Shown here piece after piece: positions 15,495 through 24,742 of a stretch of DNA of 51,865 nt. The DNA lies in contig CABMPP010000028.1 of the NCBI GenBank assembly GCA_902388495.1, positions 1 through 51,865 on the forward strand, given 5' to 3'. Position 1 is the stretch's first letter, and every line of letters begins with the position of its first letter. Source of the stretch: an uncultured Bacteroides sp. (GTDB lineage Bacteria > Bacteroidota > Bacteroidia > Bacteroidales > Bacteroidaceae). The notes under the pieces are model-generated. The model did not search any database, had not been told where the DNA came from, and worked only from the letters and a program-made list of their open reading frames with translations. A program made the translations under genes and the position numbers.

Positions 15495-16742
15495 ATGGAT
15501 AGAGAAATTCCGAAAGAAGTGCGCAACAAAGAGCGCAATAAGAAAATTATTCGTTACGGCGGTATGGGTATTGCCGGCATCGTAGTGATCAGTGTACTCA
15601 TTTCGTTGATGCGCACGGGTGTGAAGGAAAAAGACCTGGTCTTTTCGAAAGTAGGCAAGGGGACGATTGAAGTCAGTGTCAGCGCTTCGGGCAAAGTGGT
15701 TCCTGCATTCGAGGAAATCATTAACTCGCCGATTAACACGCGCATCCTGGAAGTGTATAAGAAAGGCGGCGACAGCGTGGACATAGGAACGCCTATCCTG
15801 AAACTGGACTTGCAGAGTGCCGAAACCGACTATAAGAAACTGCTGGACGAAGAACAGATGCGCAGCTATAAGCTGAAGCAACTCCAGGTAAACAACCAGA
15901 CCAAACTGAACGACCTGCAAATGCAGATTAAAGTCTCTGCCATGAAGCTGAACCGCATGAAGGTGGAACTGCGCAATGAGCAATATCTGGACAGCCTTGG
16001 TTCGGGAACTACCGATAAAGTGCGCCAGGCCGAACTCAGCTATAATGTACAGCAACTGGAATACGAGCAGCTGAAGCAGCAATATGCCAATGAGCAAGAA
16101 GTGATGGCTGCCGAATATAAAGTGCAGGAACTGGACTTCAGCATGTTCAAGAAGAGCCTTGCCGAAACGAAGCGCACGCTGGACGATGCGCAGATCCGTT
16201 CGCCCCGGAAGGCGATCCTTACCTATATCAATAATCAGATCGGTGCGCAAGTATCGGAAGGCAGCCAGATTGCCGTTATCTCCGATTTGAGCCACTTCAA
16301 GGTGGAAGGTGAGATAGCCGATACGTATGGCGACCGTGTGGCAGCAGGTGGCAAGGCCATTGTGAAGATCGGCAGTGAGAAGTTGGAAGGATCGGTAAGC
16401 AGCGTGACGCCGCTCTCGAAGAATGGCGTGATTTCCTTTACGGTACAGCTGAACGAGGATAACAACCGTCGCCTGCGCTCCGGACTGAAGACGGACGTCT
16501 ATGTGATGAATGCCGTGAAAGAGGACGTGATGCGCATAGCCAATGCCAGCTACTACGTGGGACGCGGAGAGTATGAGCTCTTTGTACGCAACTCCGACAA
16601 GGAAATTGTGAAGCGTAAGGTTCAGCTTGGCGACTCGAACTTTGAGTTTGTAGAAGTAATCAGCGGTTTGCAACCGGGCGACGAAGTGGTGGTGAGCGAC
16701 ATGAGCAACTACAAGAACAAGAATAAGCTGAAACTGAAATAA
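15495..16742 (+). CDS. HlyD/RND-type periplasmic adaptor (membrane fusion protein)
   Basis: A 415-residue adaptor. One N-terminal membrane anchor ('GGMGIAGIVVISVLISLM', ~20-40) precedes the barrel-sandwich half 'GTIEVSVSASGKVVPAFEEI' and 'YKKGGDSVDIGTPILKL'. A long coiled-coil hairpin spans ~110-235 (Gln/Glu/Leu-rich). Then come the second lipoyl half ('ILTYINNQIGAQVSEGSQIA') and beta-barrel and membrane-proximal domains ('LRSGLKTDVYVM', 'ELFVRNSDKEIVKRKVQLG', 'ISGLQPGDEVVVSD'). In MacAB-like systems such a protein links an inner-membrane ABC permease to an outer-membrane channel. It heads the locus, 9 bases before the first permease. No TolC-like gene lies in the window, so the outer-membrane partner must be elsewhere. 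Confidence 0.92.
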   Translation: MDREIPKEVRNKERNKKIIRYGGMGIAGIVVISVLISLMRTGVKEKDLVFSKVGKGTIEVSVSASGKVVPAFEEIINSPINTRILEVYKKGGDSVDIGTPILKLDLQSAETDYKKLLDEEQMRSYKLKQLQVNNQTKLNDLQMQIKVSAMKLNRMKVELRNEQYLDSLGSGTTDKVRQAELSYNVQQLEYEQLKQQYANEQEVMAAEYKVQELDFSMFKKSLAETKRTLDDAQIRSPRKAILTYINNQIGAQVSEGSQIAVISDLSHFKVEGEIADTYGDRVAAGGKAIVKIGSEKLEGSVSSVTPLSKNGVISFTVQLNEDNNRRLRSGLKTDVYVMNAVKEDVMRIANASYYVGRGEYELFVRNSDKEIVKRKVQLGDSNFEFVEVISGLQPGDEVVVSDMSNYKNKNKLKLK

Positions 16743-16751
16743 GAGGGCTTT

Positions 16752-18026
16752 ATGATAAAGATTTATCTGAAACAGGCTTGGAACCTGCTGAAGGAAAATC
16801 CGCTGGTAAGCGGACTTTCCATTGCAGGTACGGCACTGGCCATTACTGCCGTGATGATGATTGTCCTTGTGCTGCAAGTCCGCACGGCAGCGTATGCCCC
16901 GGAGTCGGCACGCGGAAGGATGCTACACGCCACGGCGATGCGGGCTTCCGTGAAGAAGAACGACGGCAACAGGAATAATGGTATGATGGGCAAGCGTGTG
17001 GTGCGTGAATTGTTCTACAACCTGAAAACACCGCAGGATGTGAGCGGATATGCTTCTAATACGGTTTCGGTCAGTTCTGTCGCCAAGCGTACCTTTACTA
17101 AATATACGGCCACTTATACAGACGACCGGTTTTGGAATATATTCGATTTTACCTTTCTGGATGGTGTGCCTTTCAATCGTGAGGAAAGCGAGAGCGGTGT
17201 ACGTAAGGCGGTGATCAGTAATCAGCTGGCACGTCGGCTTTTCGGAGAAACAACGAAAGCACGAGGACAGCAGCTGCTTGTGAATCAGACAGAATATACC
17301 GTCTGCGGGGTGGTGAAAGATGTGCCTCGTACCGCCCATTTCGCTTATTCGGATATATGGGTACCTTACAACTCGAGTCGCAAGATGGAAACTCCGGCCA
17401 ATGTTTACGAAGGATTGGTAGGAGGGTTTAGTGTAGTGATGCTGGCACGCAGTACAGACGATTTTCCTGCTATCCGTGCTGAGGTTGAGAAAGCGACGAA
17501 ACAACTGAATGCAAATACGGCCGAGTATGATATCAGTTTCTTTTGTGGCCCGATGAGCAATACAGACTTGGTTATATCAGGCTATAATGGATTCAATGAT
17601 GAGATACCTTATGGCGATTGGGCTTTGAAGCAAGGTAGCTTCATACTCTTCTTGCTGGTACTTCCGGCCCTGAATATGATCAGCATCACACTGACCAACT
17701 TCCGCAAACGTCGTGCGGAGATAGGTGTGCGCAAGGCATTCGGTGCGACGGCGGGCAATGTGTTCGGCCAGGTGGTCAATGAAAATCTTATCATTACGTT
17801 TATAGGCGGTGTGTTCGGTCTGCTGTTTTCGGTTGGCTTGTTGTTGCTGACGCGGGATATCTTCTTTCCTGCCGGTACGGTTTTCAACATGAGCATGCTG
17901 ATACGCCCTGCTACTTTCCTTGTAACCCTGTTTTTCATTTTCTTGTTGAACATGCTGTGTGCAGGTATTCCTGCCTGGCGTGCCGGAAAGTACAACATCG
18001 TAAAATCACTGAATAATCAAGAATAA
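16752..18026 (+). CDS. FtsX/MacB-type ABC permease A1
   Basis: A 424-residue permease of the first of five A/B pairs. One N-terminal membrane span ('LVSGLSIAGTALAITAVMM', ~18-42) precedes a ~240-residue periplasmic MacB_PCD-like domain, and three spans lie at the C-terminus. 'RRAEIGVRKAFGAT' between spans 2 and 3 is the conserved FtsX cytoplasmic loop. It has no ATPase domain of its own. The first 26 bases of the gene are identical to those of permease A2 (19317), pointing to tandem duplication. Substrate unknown; MacB relatives drive efflux by mechanotransmission rather than by moving solute through the membrane domain. Confidence 0.9.
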   Translation: MIKIYLKQAWNLLKENPLVSGLSIAGTALAITAVMMIVLVLQVRTAAYAPESARGRMLHATAMRASVKKNDGNRNNGMMGKRVVRELFYNLKTPQDVSGYASNTVSVSSVAKRTFTKYTATYTDDRFWNIFDFTFLDGVPFNREESESGVRKAVISNQLARRLFGETTKARGQQLLVNQTEYTVCGVVKDVPRTAHFAYSDIWVPYNSSRKMETPANVYEGLVGGFSVVMLARSTDDFPAIRAEVEKATKQLNANTAEYDISFFCGPMSNTDLVISGYNGFNDEIPYGDWALKQGSFILFLLVLPALNMISITLTNFRKRRAEIGVRKAFGATAGNVFGQVVNENLIITFIGGVFGLLFSVGLLLLTRDIFFPAGTVFNMSMLIRPATFLVTLFFIFLLNMLCAGIPAWRAGKYNIVKSLNNQE

Positions 18027-18039
18027 AATTCATACCGAC

Positions 18040-19299
18040 ATGATACGTCATCTTATTACTCTTATATGGAATCAGCGTAAGCAGAACGGCTGGATATTTG
18101 CTGAACTGGCTTTGGTCTTGCTGGCTATTTTTATTCTGACGGATACCGGCTACAGCAAATTCACCTTATATAATCAACCGCTGGGCTACGACATCAGCCG
18201 TTGCTGGCGTCTTCATCTGGAAGAGATGGAGCCGGGAAGCAAAGGCTATATCGGCGAAGATGAGCGTGGAGCAAAGTGCTGGGAACGCATCTGCATGCTG
18301 AGCCAACGCCTGATGGAGACCGGTGAGGTGGAAGCTGTGGGAAGCAGCTTTTATAGTTGCCCCTACAGTCAGGGAAATTCGTGGACTAACATTGAGCCGG
18401 CAGGAAAAGACAGTGTCAATGCCTATCCGGAAAGTATTCACCGCCAAATGGGGGATGTGGGCTATTTCGAAGTGTTCGGCATTCACGATGTGAACGGCAA
18501 ACATATCCGCGACCTGGAGAACCCATCCAAAGATGAAGTTATCCTGACTCAGAAGGTTGCGGAGAGATTCTTTGGTGAGCAGGAACCGCGGGGGCTGCTG
18601 GTGACTACCGGTGAGCTGGAAGAGACACCTGTATTGGCAGTGGCGCCTACCATCCGCGAGAACGATTATGCGCCTGCTACCCCTACCTTTTATATTAAGG
18701 CCTCCAATCAGTCGATGGAAGAACTCTTCACTGTATATCGCCCCAACTCATTGGAGTACTCTGTCCGTATGAAGCGTGATATGACGCAGGATGAAATGGA
18801 AACTTGGCTCGCTTCTTTGGGCGATCGGTTGACGTCGGGCAATGTTTACGTAAATGCTGTTACCGGGTTCGAGGATATGCGTCGTGCCAGGATAGACACC
18901 ACCGTGAGCGACTGGCAGACGGTTCAACTTATCATTGTTTTTCTGCTGCTGAATGTCTTTTTCGGTGTTACGGGCACGTTTTGGATGCGTACGCAGGCAC
19001 GCCGCTCGGAGACGGGGCTGCGCATGGCCCTCGGTGCGTCAAAAGAGAAAATCGTATCTTGGCTGAATGCCGAAGGACTGCTGATAATGCTTCTGGCTGT
19101 TATCCCTATTGCCGTCATTGTGCTGAATTTCCGGCAGATGGATTTGTTGTCTACGGAAGTGCCTTACAGCATAGGCCGCTGGTTGGCGGAGATCGGCATT
19201 ACACTGGGCATTATGGCGACGATGATATTGCTGGGAATAGCCGTTCCCGCCTATTGGATTATGAAGGAACAGCCGGCGGAGGCATTGCATTACGAATAA
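18040..19299 (+). CDS. FtsX/MacB-type ABC permease B1
   Basis: A 419-residue permease, type B partner of A1, 13 bases downstream. The type B start is distinctive ('LIWNQRKQNGWIFAELALVL'), followed by one span, a periplasmic domain with a shared 'QPLGYDISRCWRL' segment, then three C-terminal spans. The FtsX loop reads 'RRSETGLRMALGAS', and it ends 'MKEQPAEALHYE', the type B C-terminal tag. Sequence differs clearly from type A, so A and B probably form a heterodimer, unlike the homodimer of MacB. Pairing is inferred from the strict alternation of the two types along the locus. Confidence 0.88.
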   Translation: MIRHLITLIWNQRKQNGWIFAELALVLLAIFILTDTGYSKFTLYNQPLGYDISRCWRLHLEEMEPGSKGYIGEDERGAKCWERICMLSQRLMETGEVEAVGSSFYSCPYSQGNSWTNIEPAGKDSVNAYPESIHRQMGDVGYFEVFGIHDVNGKHIRDLENPSKDEVILTQKVAERFFGEQEPRGLLVTTGELEETPVLAVAPTIRENDYAPATPTFYIKASNQSMEELFTVYRPNSLEYSVRMKRDMTQDEMETWLASLGDRLTSGNVYVNAVTGFEDMRRARIDTTVSDWQTVQLIIVFLLLNVFFGVTGTFWMRTQARRSETGLRMALGASKEKIVSWLNAEGLLIMLLAVIPIAVIVLNFRQMDLLSTEVPYSIGRWLAEIGITLGIMATMILLGIAVPAYWIMKEQPAEALHYE

Positions 19300-19316
19300 C
19301 AAAACTTTAATATCTT

Positions 19317-20636
19317 ATGATAAAGATTTATCTGAAACAGGCATGGGAGCTATTGAAGCAAAATCCGCTTTTCAGTAGTCTCTACGTTGTCGGCACCGGT
19401 CTGGCTATTGCCATGACGATGATTATGGCGGTGGTCTATTACGTGAAGATAGCCCCGGTCTATCCGGAGGTGAACCGTATGAATACGCTATACCTTACGA
19501 ATTCCCGCTTTCAGAAGGGGGAGGGAGACCATAAAAGTACCTTTCAGTGGGGATTTTCTCTCAAGGCGGTGCAAGAATGGTTCTATCCGGTGGAGAATGC
19601 AACGGTGGTATCCGCTTCTTTGCAGAATGACATGACGGAGAATAGCTACATTCAACCCAGTGACCGTAGCGGTGACTTCTCGGTGAGCTTGAAGTTGGTC
19701 GATCCCAATTTCTTCCGCATCTACTCTTTCCGGTTCCTCGAAGGGCAGGCGTTTACCGCTTCCGACCTGGAGAGTGGCATCGCTACGGCGGTGATTACGG
19801 AAGAACTCTCCCGCCGCCTGTTCGGTACGGTAGAGGGGGTAGTGGGGCGCTCGTTCAGCCTGAACTATGCAGACTACCGGGTTTGCGGTGTGGTACGTGG
19901 TGCCAGCTTTCTGACGTCGAAATCGTATGCACAAGTATATATGCCTTATAGCGTGGCGAAAGGTTATCAGGAACCGAAATATGACATTCCTTATTTGGGA
20001 GCTTATGGAGTCACCTTCATGGTGGAAGACGATGCACAGGCAAAGGCGCTGCGTGCAGAGATAGACGAGGTGCTCCGTAAGGTAAACCTGGTACATAAGG
20101 ACGAGTGGACAGTGAGTATCTGGGATCAGCCTACGTCGCATCTGCTCAGCGCTTTCAAGCAATATGCCGGCCAGGAGTTCGATACCTGGGCAACAGTCCG
20201 CCACTTCCTGCTGGTACTGCTGGTATTGCTGCTGGTGCCTGCCCTCAACCTGAGCGGCATGATAGCGAGCCGTATGGAGAGCCGGTTGACGGAAATGGGA
20301 GTGCGTAAGTCTTTTGGTGCAGGGCGTGGCAGCCTGCTCTCGCAAGTGATGTGGGAGAATCTGCTGTTGACCTTGCTGGGAGGACTGTTAGGTTTGCTGC
20401 TGGCATGGCTGGGGCTTTACCTCTGCCGTGAATGGGTGTTCTCGGTCTTTGAAAGTTGGCCGAGTGCACTTCCCGAAGGAGTGGAGGTGCGCGTGTCCGG
20501 CGAAATGCTTTTTGCTCCGCTGGTGTTCCTGGCAGCGTTGCTGCTCTGCGTGGCACTGAACATGCTGTCGGCGCTGCTGCCGGCATGGCATTCGCTGCGG
20601 AAACCGATTATTTATTCATTGAACGAGAAACGATAA
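19317..20636 (+). CDS. FtsX/MacB-type ABC permease A2
   Basis: A 439-residue type A permease, beginning almost exactly like A1 ('MIKIYLKQAWELLKQNPLFS'). It has one N-terminal span, a periplasmic domain and three C-terminal spans. The FtsX loop reads 'LTEMGVRKSFGAG'. An insertion before the last span ('SWPSALPEGVEVRVSGEM') makes it the longest of the ten. It ends 12 bases before B2. Together with A1 it is good evidence of tandem duplication inside the locus. Substrate unknown. Confidence 0.88.
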   Translation: MIKIYLKQAWELLKQNPLFSSLYVVGTGLAIAMTMIMAVVYYVKIAPVYPEVNRMNTLYLTNSRFQKGEGDHKSTFQWGFSLKAVQEWFYPVENATVVSASLQNDMTENSYIQPSDRSGDFSVSLKLVDPNFFRIYSFRFLEGQAFTASDLESGIATAVITEELSRRLFGTVEGVVGRSFSLNYADYRVCGVVRGASFLTSKSYAQVYMPYSVAKGYQEPKYDIPYLGAYGVTFMVEDDAQAKALRAEIDEVLRKVNLVHKDEWTVSIWDQPTSHLLSAFKQYAGQEFDTWATVRHFLLVLLVLLLVPALNLSGMIASRMESRLTEMGVRKSFGAGRGSLLSQVMWENLLLTLLGGLLGLLLAWLGLYLCREWVFSVFESWPSALPEGVEVRVSGEMLFAPLVFLAALLLCVALNMLSALLPAWHSLRKPIIYSLNEKR

Positions 20637-20648
20637 AAGGACAAGGCT

Positions 20649-21944
20649 ATGTTGAAAATTATATTAAAGAATCTTTGGGCACGCCGCTCCCGCAACGGAT
20701 GGCTGCTGGCGGAACTGATTTTGGTGAGCATCGTTTCCTGGATAATTCTGGATCCGGTTATCGTGGTGACTCACGACCGTAACATCCCCTTGGGATATGA
20801 TGCCGACCGGCTTTGCCTGGTGTCGCTCGGTGCATTGCAACCGCAAGCTCCGGGATATGATGCACAGGCAGAAGATTCTACGGTGCTGATGAATACTTAT
20901 CTGAACATGGTGCGACGCGTCAAGGACTTTCCGGGAGTGGAACTTGCCGCTCCGTTACTGGGCTTTTGCTATCCCAATTCGCAAGGCAGTAGCAACAGCT
21001 CGATGCGTGCGGAAGGTGATACTCTCGATGTATCGACCATGTGGATGTTCTTCCTGCCCCACACCGGGTTCTTCGAGACGTATGGTTTCCGTTCCGGAAA
21101 GGGGATGACTCCCGGGGAGTTGTCGGATTATGACTATACCAAGAATGACATCGTGCTTACGGAGAACGCTGCCGAACGCTTTTTCGGAACAAAGGATGCG
21201 CGTAATAAACGGTGCTGGAATGTGTCTCGGAACGACACGACCGTTATGCCCGTGATAGGTACCGTAGGTACTTTCAAGACACAGAGCGAGTGGCGTCCCG
21301 TGCCGGTGCTATTCACGCCTATGCTTTCGGTAGACATGAGCTATATCCCGGAACATGCGCAGATACTTGTTCGGATAAAGGAAGGTGTCAGCATGAACCG
21401 TTTCTTGCATGAGTTTCGCCCGTGGATGGTGAAGGAACTGCGTGCAGGCAATCTCTTTGCGCGCAGTGTGCGGTCTTACGAGAAATTGATTGCCGACGGA
21501 GAGTATGCAGGCTCTACCTCTATCTATCACCGCAACCTGGCGATGGCGGGGTTCTTCCTTATCAACCTTTGCCTGGGAGTGATCGGTACCTTCTGGCTGC
21601 AGACGCGCACGCGTCGCGAAGAGGTGGGAGTGATACTCTCGTTCGGGGGTACTCCGAGGGACATTGTCCGTCTGCTGATGGGCGAGGGAGCCGTGATGAC
21701 CTTTATTGCCGTATTGGTAGGGTGCTTGCTTTACCTGCAGTATGCCTTGAAGGAAGGTTTGGAGAAAGCACAGAACTGGGTGGACACTACGGAGGTGTAT
21801 TGGGTGACGGACTTCACGCAGCACTTCCTGGTAGTATCGCTGATTGTGTTCGTTATTATGCTGGTGGTGGTGCTGGTAGGTATCTATATTCCTGCCCGCA
21901 GAATCAGCCGCATTCCGCCTACCGAAGCCCTGCGCGACGAGTAG
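20649..21944 (+). CDS. FtsX/MacB-type ABC permease B2
   Basis: A 431-residue type B permease ('MLKIILKNLWARRSRNGWLL' at the start). The loop between the C-terminal spans is the most divergent of the set ('RREEVGVILSFGGT'), where the others keep 'xLRMAxG' or 'VRKxFG'. It closes the first block of the locus: 169 bases without a gene follow, containing an imperfect CGGACA-type hairpin (about 21960-21995) and a sigma-54-like element before the ATPase gene. Confidence 0.87.
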   Translation: MLKIILKNLWARRSRNGWLLAELILVSIVSWIILDPVIVVTHDRNIPLGYDADRLCLVSLGALQPQAPGYDAQAEDSTVLMNTYLNMVRRVKDFPGVELAAPLLGFCYPNSQGSSNSSMRAEGDTLDVSTMWMFFLPHTGFFETYGFRSGKGMTPGELSDYDYTKNDIVLTENAAERFFGTKDARNKRCWNVSRNDTTVMPVIGTVGTFKTQSEWRPVPVLFTPMLSVDMSYIPEHAQILVRIKEGVSMNRFLHEFRPWMVKELRAGNLFARSVRSYEKLIADGEYAGSTSIYHRNLAMAGFFLINLCLGVIGTFWLQTRTRREEVGVILSFGGTPRDIVRLLMGEGAVMTFIAVLVGCLLYLQYALKEGLEKAQNWVDTTEVYWVTDFTQHFLVVSLIVFVIMLVVVLVGIYIPARRISRIPPTEALRDE

Positions 21945-22029
21945 GGCGAACCGCTGAAAACGGACAAAGTGTTCATTAACGGACACTTGCCCGGAAACAT
22001 AAATGCTTGATAATAAAAGAAAAAGGATT

Positions 22030-22046
22030 TTGGCACAGCATTTGAC
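22030..22046 (+). promoter_or_regulatory. Sigma-54-like promoter element before the ABC ATPase gene
   Basis: TTGGCACAGCATTTGAC matches TGGCAC-N5-TTGC at all positions except the last C of the -12 half. The predicted start is near 22056, about 58 bases before the ATPase ATG. It shares GATTTTGGCA-AG--TTT with the element before the adaptor gene, suggesting co-regulation of the two blocks. Confidence 0.5.
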
Positions 22047-22113
22047 CTATTGATAAGGTAATTGTGCGAAAACGAAACAGAATAAACCAATAACAATTAA
22101 AATACTTACCATT

Positions 22114-22779
22114 ATGATTAAGTTAACTGGCATCAACAAGATTTATCGTACGAACGAGATTGAAACCGTAGCATTGGAGAATGTGAACCTCGAAGTGAAT
22201 AAGGGAGAATTCCTGAGTATTATGGGACCGTCCGGTTGCGGTAAGTCCACGTTGCTGAACATTATGGGCTTGCTCGATGCGCCTACAAACGGCACCATCG
22301 AGATAGCAGGCACTAAGGTAGACGGCATGAAGGACAAGGAACTGGCTGCTTTCCGTAACCAGAAGCTGGGCTTCGTATTTCAGTCTTTCCACCTGATTAA
22401 CTCGCTGAATGTGCTGGATAATGTGGAACTGCCTTTGCTTTACAGAAAGGTGTCTGCCAAAGAACGCCGCCGCCTGGCCGAAGAGGTACTGCAGAAAGTC
22501 GGGTTGAGCCATCGTATGCGCCACATGCCTACACAACTCTCCGGTGGTCAGTGCCAGCGTGTTGCTATTGCCCGTGCCATTATCGGCAATCCGGAGATAA
22601 TCCTCGCCGATGAGCCGACCGGTAACCTGGACTCTAAAATGGGTGCTGAGGTTATGGAACTGCTGCATCAGCTGAATAAGGAAGACGGACGTACCATCGT
22701 GATGGTAACCCACAATGAAGGACAAGCGAAACAAACCAGCCGCACGATCCGCTTCTTCGACGGTCGCCAGGTAGAATAA
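22114..22779 (+). CDS. ABC transporter ATP-binding protein, LolD/MacB type
   Basis: A 221-residue nucleotide-binding protein with all ABC motifs: Walker A 'GPSGCGKST', Q-loop 'GFVFQSFHLI', signature 'LSGGQCQRV' (Cys where Gln is usual), Walker B 'IILADEPTGNLDS' and the H-loop 'MVTHNE'. Length and motifs fit the LolD/MacB/FtsE clan that works with FtsX-type permeases. It is the only ATPase in the 15.7-kb transporter locus, so it presumably energises several or all of the ten permeases. It begins the second block and is followed after 19 bases by the GIN-domain protein. Confidence 0.95.
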   Translation: MIKLTGINKIYRTNEIETVALENVNLEVNKGEFLSIMGPSGCGKSTLLNIMGLLDAPTNGTIEIAGTKVDGMKDKELAAFRNQKLGFVFQSFHLINSLNVLDNVELPLLYRKVSAKERRRLAEEVLQKVGLSHRMRHMPTQLSGGQCQRVAIARAIIGNPEIILADEPTGNLDSKMGAEVMELLHQLNKEDGRTIVMVTHNEGQAKQTSRTIRFFDGRQVE

Positions 22780-22798
22780 TCAAAAAACAGAATACATT

Positions 22799-23416
22799 AT
22801 GAAGTCTTTTATTATTACCCTCAGTTTATTATTTGCCGCAGTGGCAGGTACTGTTTACGCTGCTAATGGCGATGCCAAGGTGAGCGAAGTGCGCAAAGTA
22901 AGCGCTTTCTCTTCTATAGAGATAACTTCCGTGGCAACGGTGTACTTCACACAGAGCGATACATATTCCCTGAAGATAGAGGGAAAAGAGAAATACGTCA
23001 CTATCACCACTACCGAGGTGAAAGATGATTGCCTTTGCATCGGTTTTAAAGATAAGAACAAGCAAACGCGCAACCGCAACGACGGTGTTACCATTTACCT
23101 CTCTGCCCCCAACCTGAAGGGAGTGGAGTTCAGCGGTGTGGGCAGCTTCAACTGCGAGAAACCGCTGAAACTGGATGACGTAAAGTTCGAGGTGGAAGGT
23201 GTAGGCAAACTGAATATTGAGGACTTGACCTGCAATAATCTGAAAGTGAGACTGGAGGGAGTGGGAAAAGCCGACATCCATGTTCACTGCGATTACCTGT
23301 CCGCCAGTTTGGACGGAGTAGGACATGTCACCCTGAGCGGTGAAGCCGGACGCGCTGATATCTCCAAAGGCGGCATCGGCGGAGTGGATACCAGTAACTT
23401 GAGAGTAGGCCGCTAA
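22799..23416 (+). CDS. Periplasmic head-GIN-domain protein (DUF2807)
   Basis: A 205-residue exported protein: signal peptide 'LSLLFAAVAGTVYA', then a repetitive right-handed beta-helix typical of DUF2807 'putative auto-transporter adhesin, head GIN domain' proteins. The repeats read 'VEFSGVGSFNC', 'FEVEGVGKLNIED', 'VRLEGVGKADIHV' and 'ASLDGVGHVTLSG', each rung ending in a G-x-G turn. It has no lipobox, so it is likely free in the periplasm or attached to the envelope. It is embedded between the ABC ATPase and permease A3, so it may help recognise or hold the exported substrate; the function is not established. Confidence 0.85.
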   Translation: MKSFIITLSLLFAAVAGTVYAANGDAKVSEVRKVSAFSSIEITSVATVYFTQSDTYSLKIEGKEKYVTITTTEVKDDCLCIGFKDKNKQTRNRNDGVTIYLSAPNLKGVEFSGVGSFNCEKPLKLDDVKFEVEGVGKLNIEDLTCNNLKVRLEGVGKADIHVHCDYLSASLDGVGHVTLSGEAGRADISKGGIGGVDTSNLRVGR

Positions 23417-23439
23417 AAACATAAATCCTCGTAAGACCT

Positions 23440-24729
23440 ATGATTAAACAATACCTTACCCAAGCATGGGCGCAACTGCGGCAGCAGCCTATTATCAGTG
23501 CTGTCAGCATTGCCGGTACGGCACTGGCCATCTTCCTCATCATGTTGGTGGTGATGATGCAGCAAGTGAAGGTGGCACCTTTTGCCCCCGAGAGCAACCG
23601 TGACCGTTTTCTGCACGTGCGCACCATGAGCATCAGCAATAAAAACTGGGGCGATGGCACCAGCAACGGGCCGATGAGTGTAAAGACAGCCCGCGAATGT
23701 TTCCAGTCACTGAAGACTCCGGAGGCTGTTACTATTTATTCGGTTTTCTCGGTATCCAAGCCTGTATCATTGCCCGGTCAGCCGGCCACGGGAGTGGATT
23801 TGAGGGAAACGGACGATATCTTCTGGAGAGTGTTCGACTTCTCTTTTATCGGCGGCAAGCCTTACGACAAGGCTATGTTTGATGCCGGACAGCCGGTGGC
23901 TGTTATTACCGAAAGTGTTTCGCGCGTTCTGTTCGGAACGACCGAATCCGTGGGGCGGGAGTTTCTATTGGCACATGCTCCTTACCGCGTGGTGGGTGTA
24001 GTGAAAGATGTATCTACGCTGGCCGAGCGCTGCTACGGTCAGGTGTGGGCACCTTATACCTCTACGGGCTTGGACAAAGAAGTGTGGAGCGACCACATGG
24101 GAATGATGAGTTGCACGATACTGGCTCACAGCCGTGAAGATTTCCCTGCTATCCGCGAGGAAGCCGAACGGCGGAAACAAGAATATAATACGTTGATCGG
24201 CGCTGACGGGTGGGAACTTATTTATCGTAACCGCCCCTATGACCAGGAGAAGAATGCGATTGCCTTCGCCGCCAATCTGGAACCCGACCTGAATGCGGAG
24301 CGGCGGCAACGGATGGTCATCTTTGTTATTCTGCTGATCGTGCCTGCCATCAATCTGAGCAGCATGACGCAGAGCCGTCTGCGCCAGCGCGTTGCCGAAA
24401 TAGGTGTACGCCGTGCTTTTGGTAGTACGCGGACGGAACTGATGGGGCAGATACTTGCCGAGAACCTTGTTGTGACACTGTTGGCGGGCGCCTTAGGACT
24501 GCTGCTGAGCGTAGCTTTTGCCTATCTGGGAAACTCCTTGTTTTTTGCACAGGAATTCAGCCGGACACTGAATCCTCCGATGGTGGATGCCGCTATCCTG
24601 CTGCATGCTTCTACTTTTGGTTGGGCGTTGCTTTTTTGCTTTGTTCTGAATCTGCTGAGCTCGGGCTTCCCGGCATGGAAAGCGTCGCGCATCGGAATTG
24701 TGAATGCTTTGGGCGGACGCCTGCACTAA
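23440..24729 (+). CDS. FtsX/MacB-type ABC permease A3
   Basis: A 429-residue type A permease ('MIKQYLTQAWAQLRQQPIIS'), with one N-terminal span, a periplasmic domain and three C-terminal spans. The FtsX loop reads 'RVAEIGVRRAFGST'. Its opening span and following segment ('AGTALAIFLIMLVVMMQQVK', 'FAPESNRDRFLHVRTMS') closely parallel A1 and A4. It lies 23 bases after the GIN-domain gene and 13 before B3, inside the second block. Confidence 0.88.
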   Translation: MIKQYLTQAWAQLRQQPIISAVSIAGTALAIFLIMLVVMMQQVKVAPFAPESNRDRFLHVRTMSISNKNWGDGTSNGPMSVKTARECFQSLKTPEAVTIYSVFSVSKPVSLPGQPATGVDLRETDDIFWRVFDFSFIGGKPYDKAMFDAGQPVAVITESVSRVLFGTTESVGREFLLAHAPYRVVGVVKDVSTLAERCYGQVWAPYTSTGLDKEVWSDHMGMMSCTILAHSREDFPAIREEAERRKQEYNTLIGADGWELIYRNRPYDQEKNAIAFAANLEPDLNAERRQRMVIFVILLIVPAINLSSMTQSRLRQRVAEIGVRRAFGSTRTELMGQILAENLVVTLLAGALGLLLSVAFAYLGNSLFFAQEFSRTLNPPMVDAAILLHASTFGWALLFCFVLNLLSSGFPAWKASRIGIVNALGGRLH

Positions 24730-24742
24730 ATATGGAAAGGAT

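Noticed and set aside
15447..16877. A 476-codon minus-strand frame
   Set aside because: His/Leu/Gln-rich antisense of the adaptor gene; it crosses two genes and has no domain pattern.
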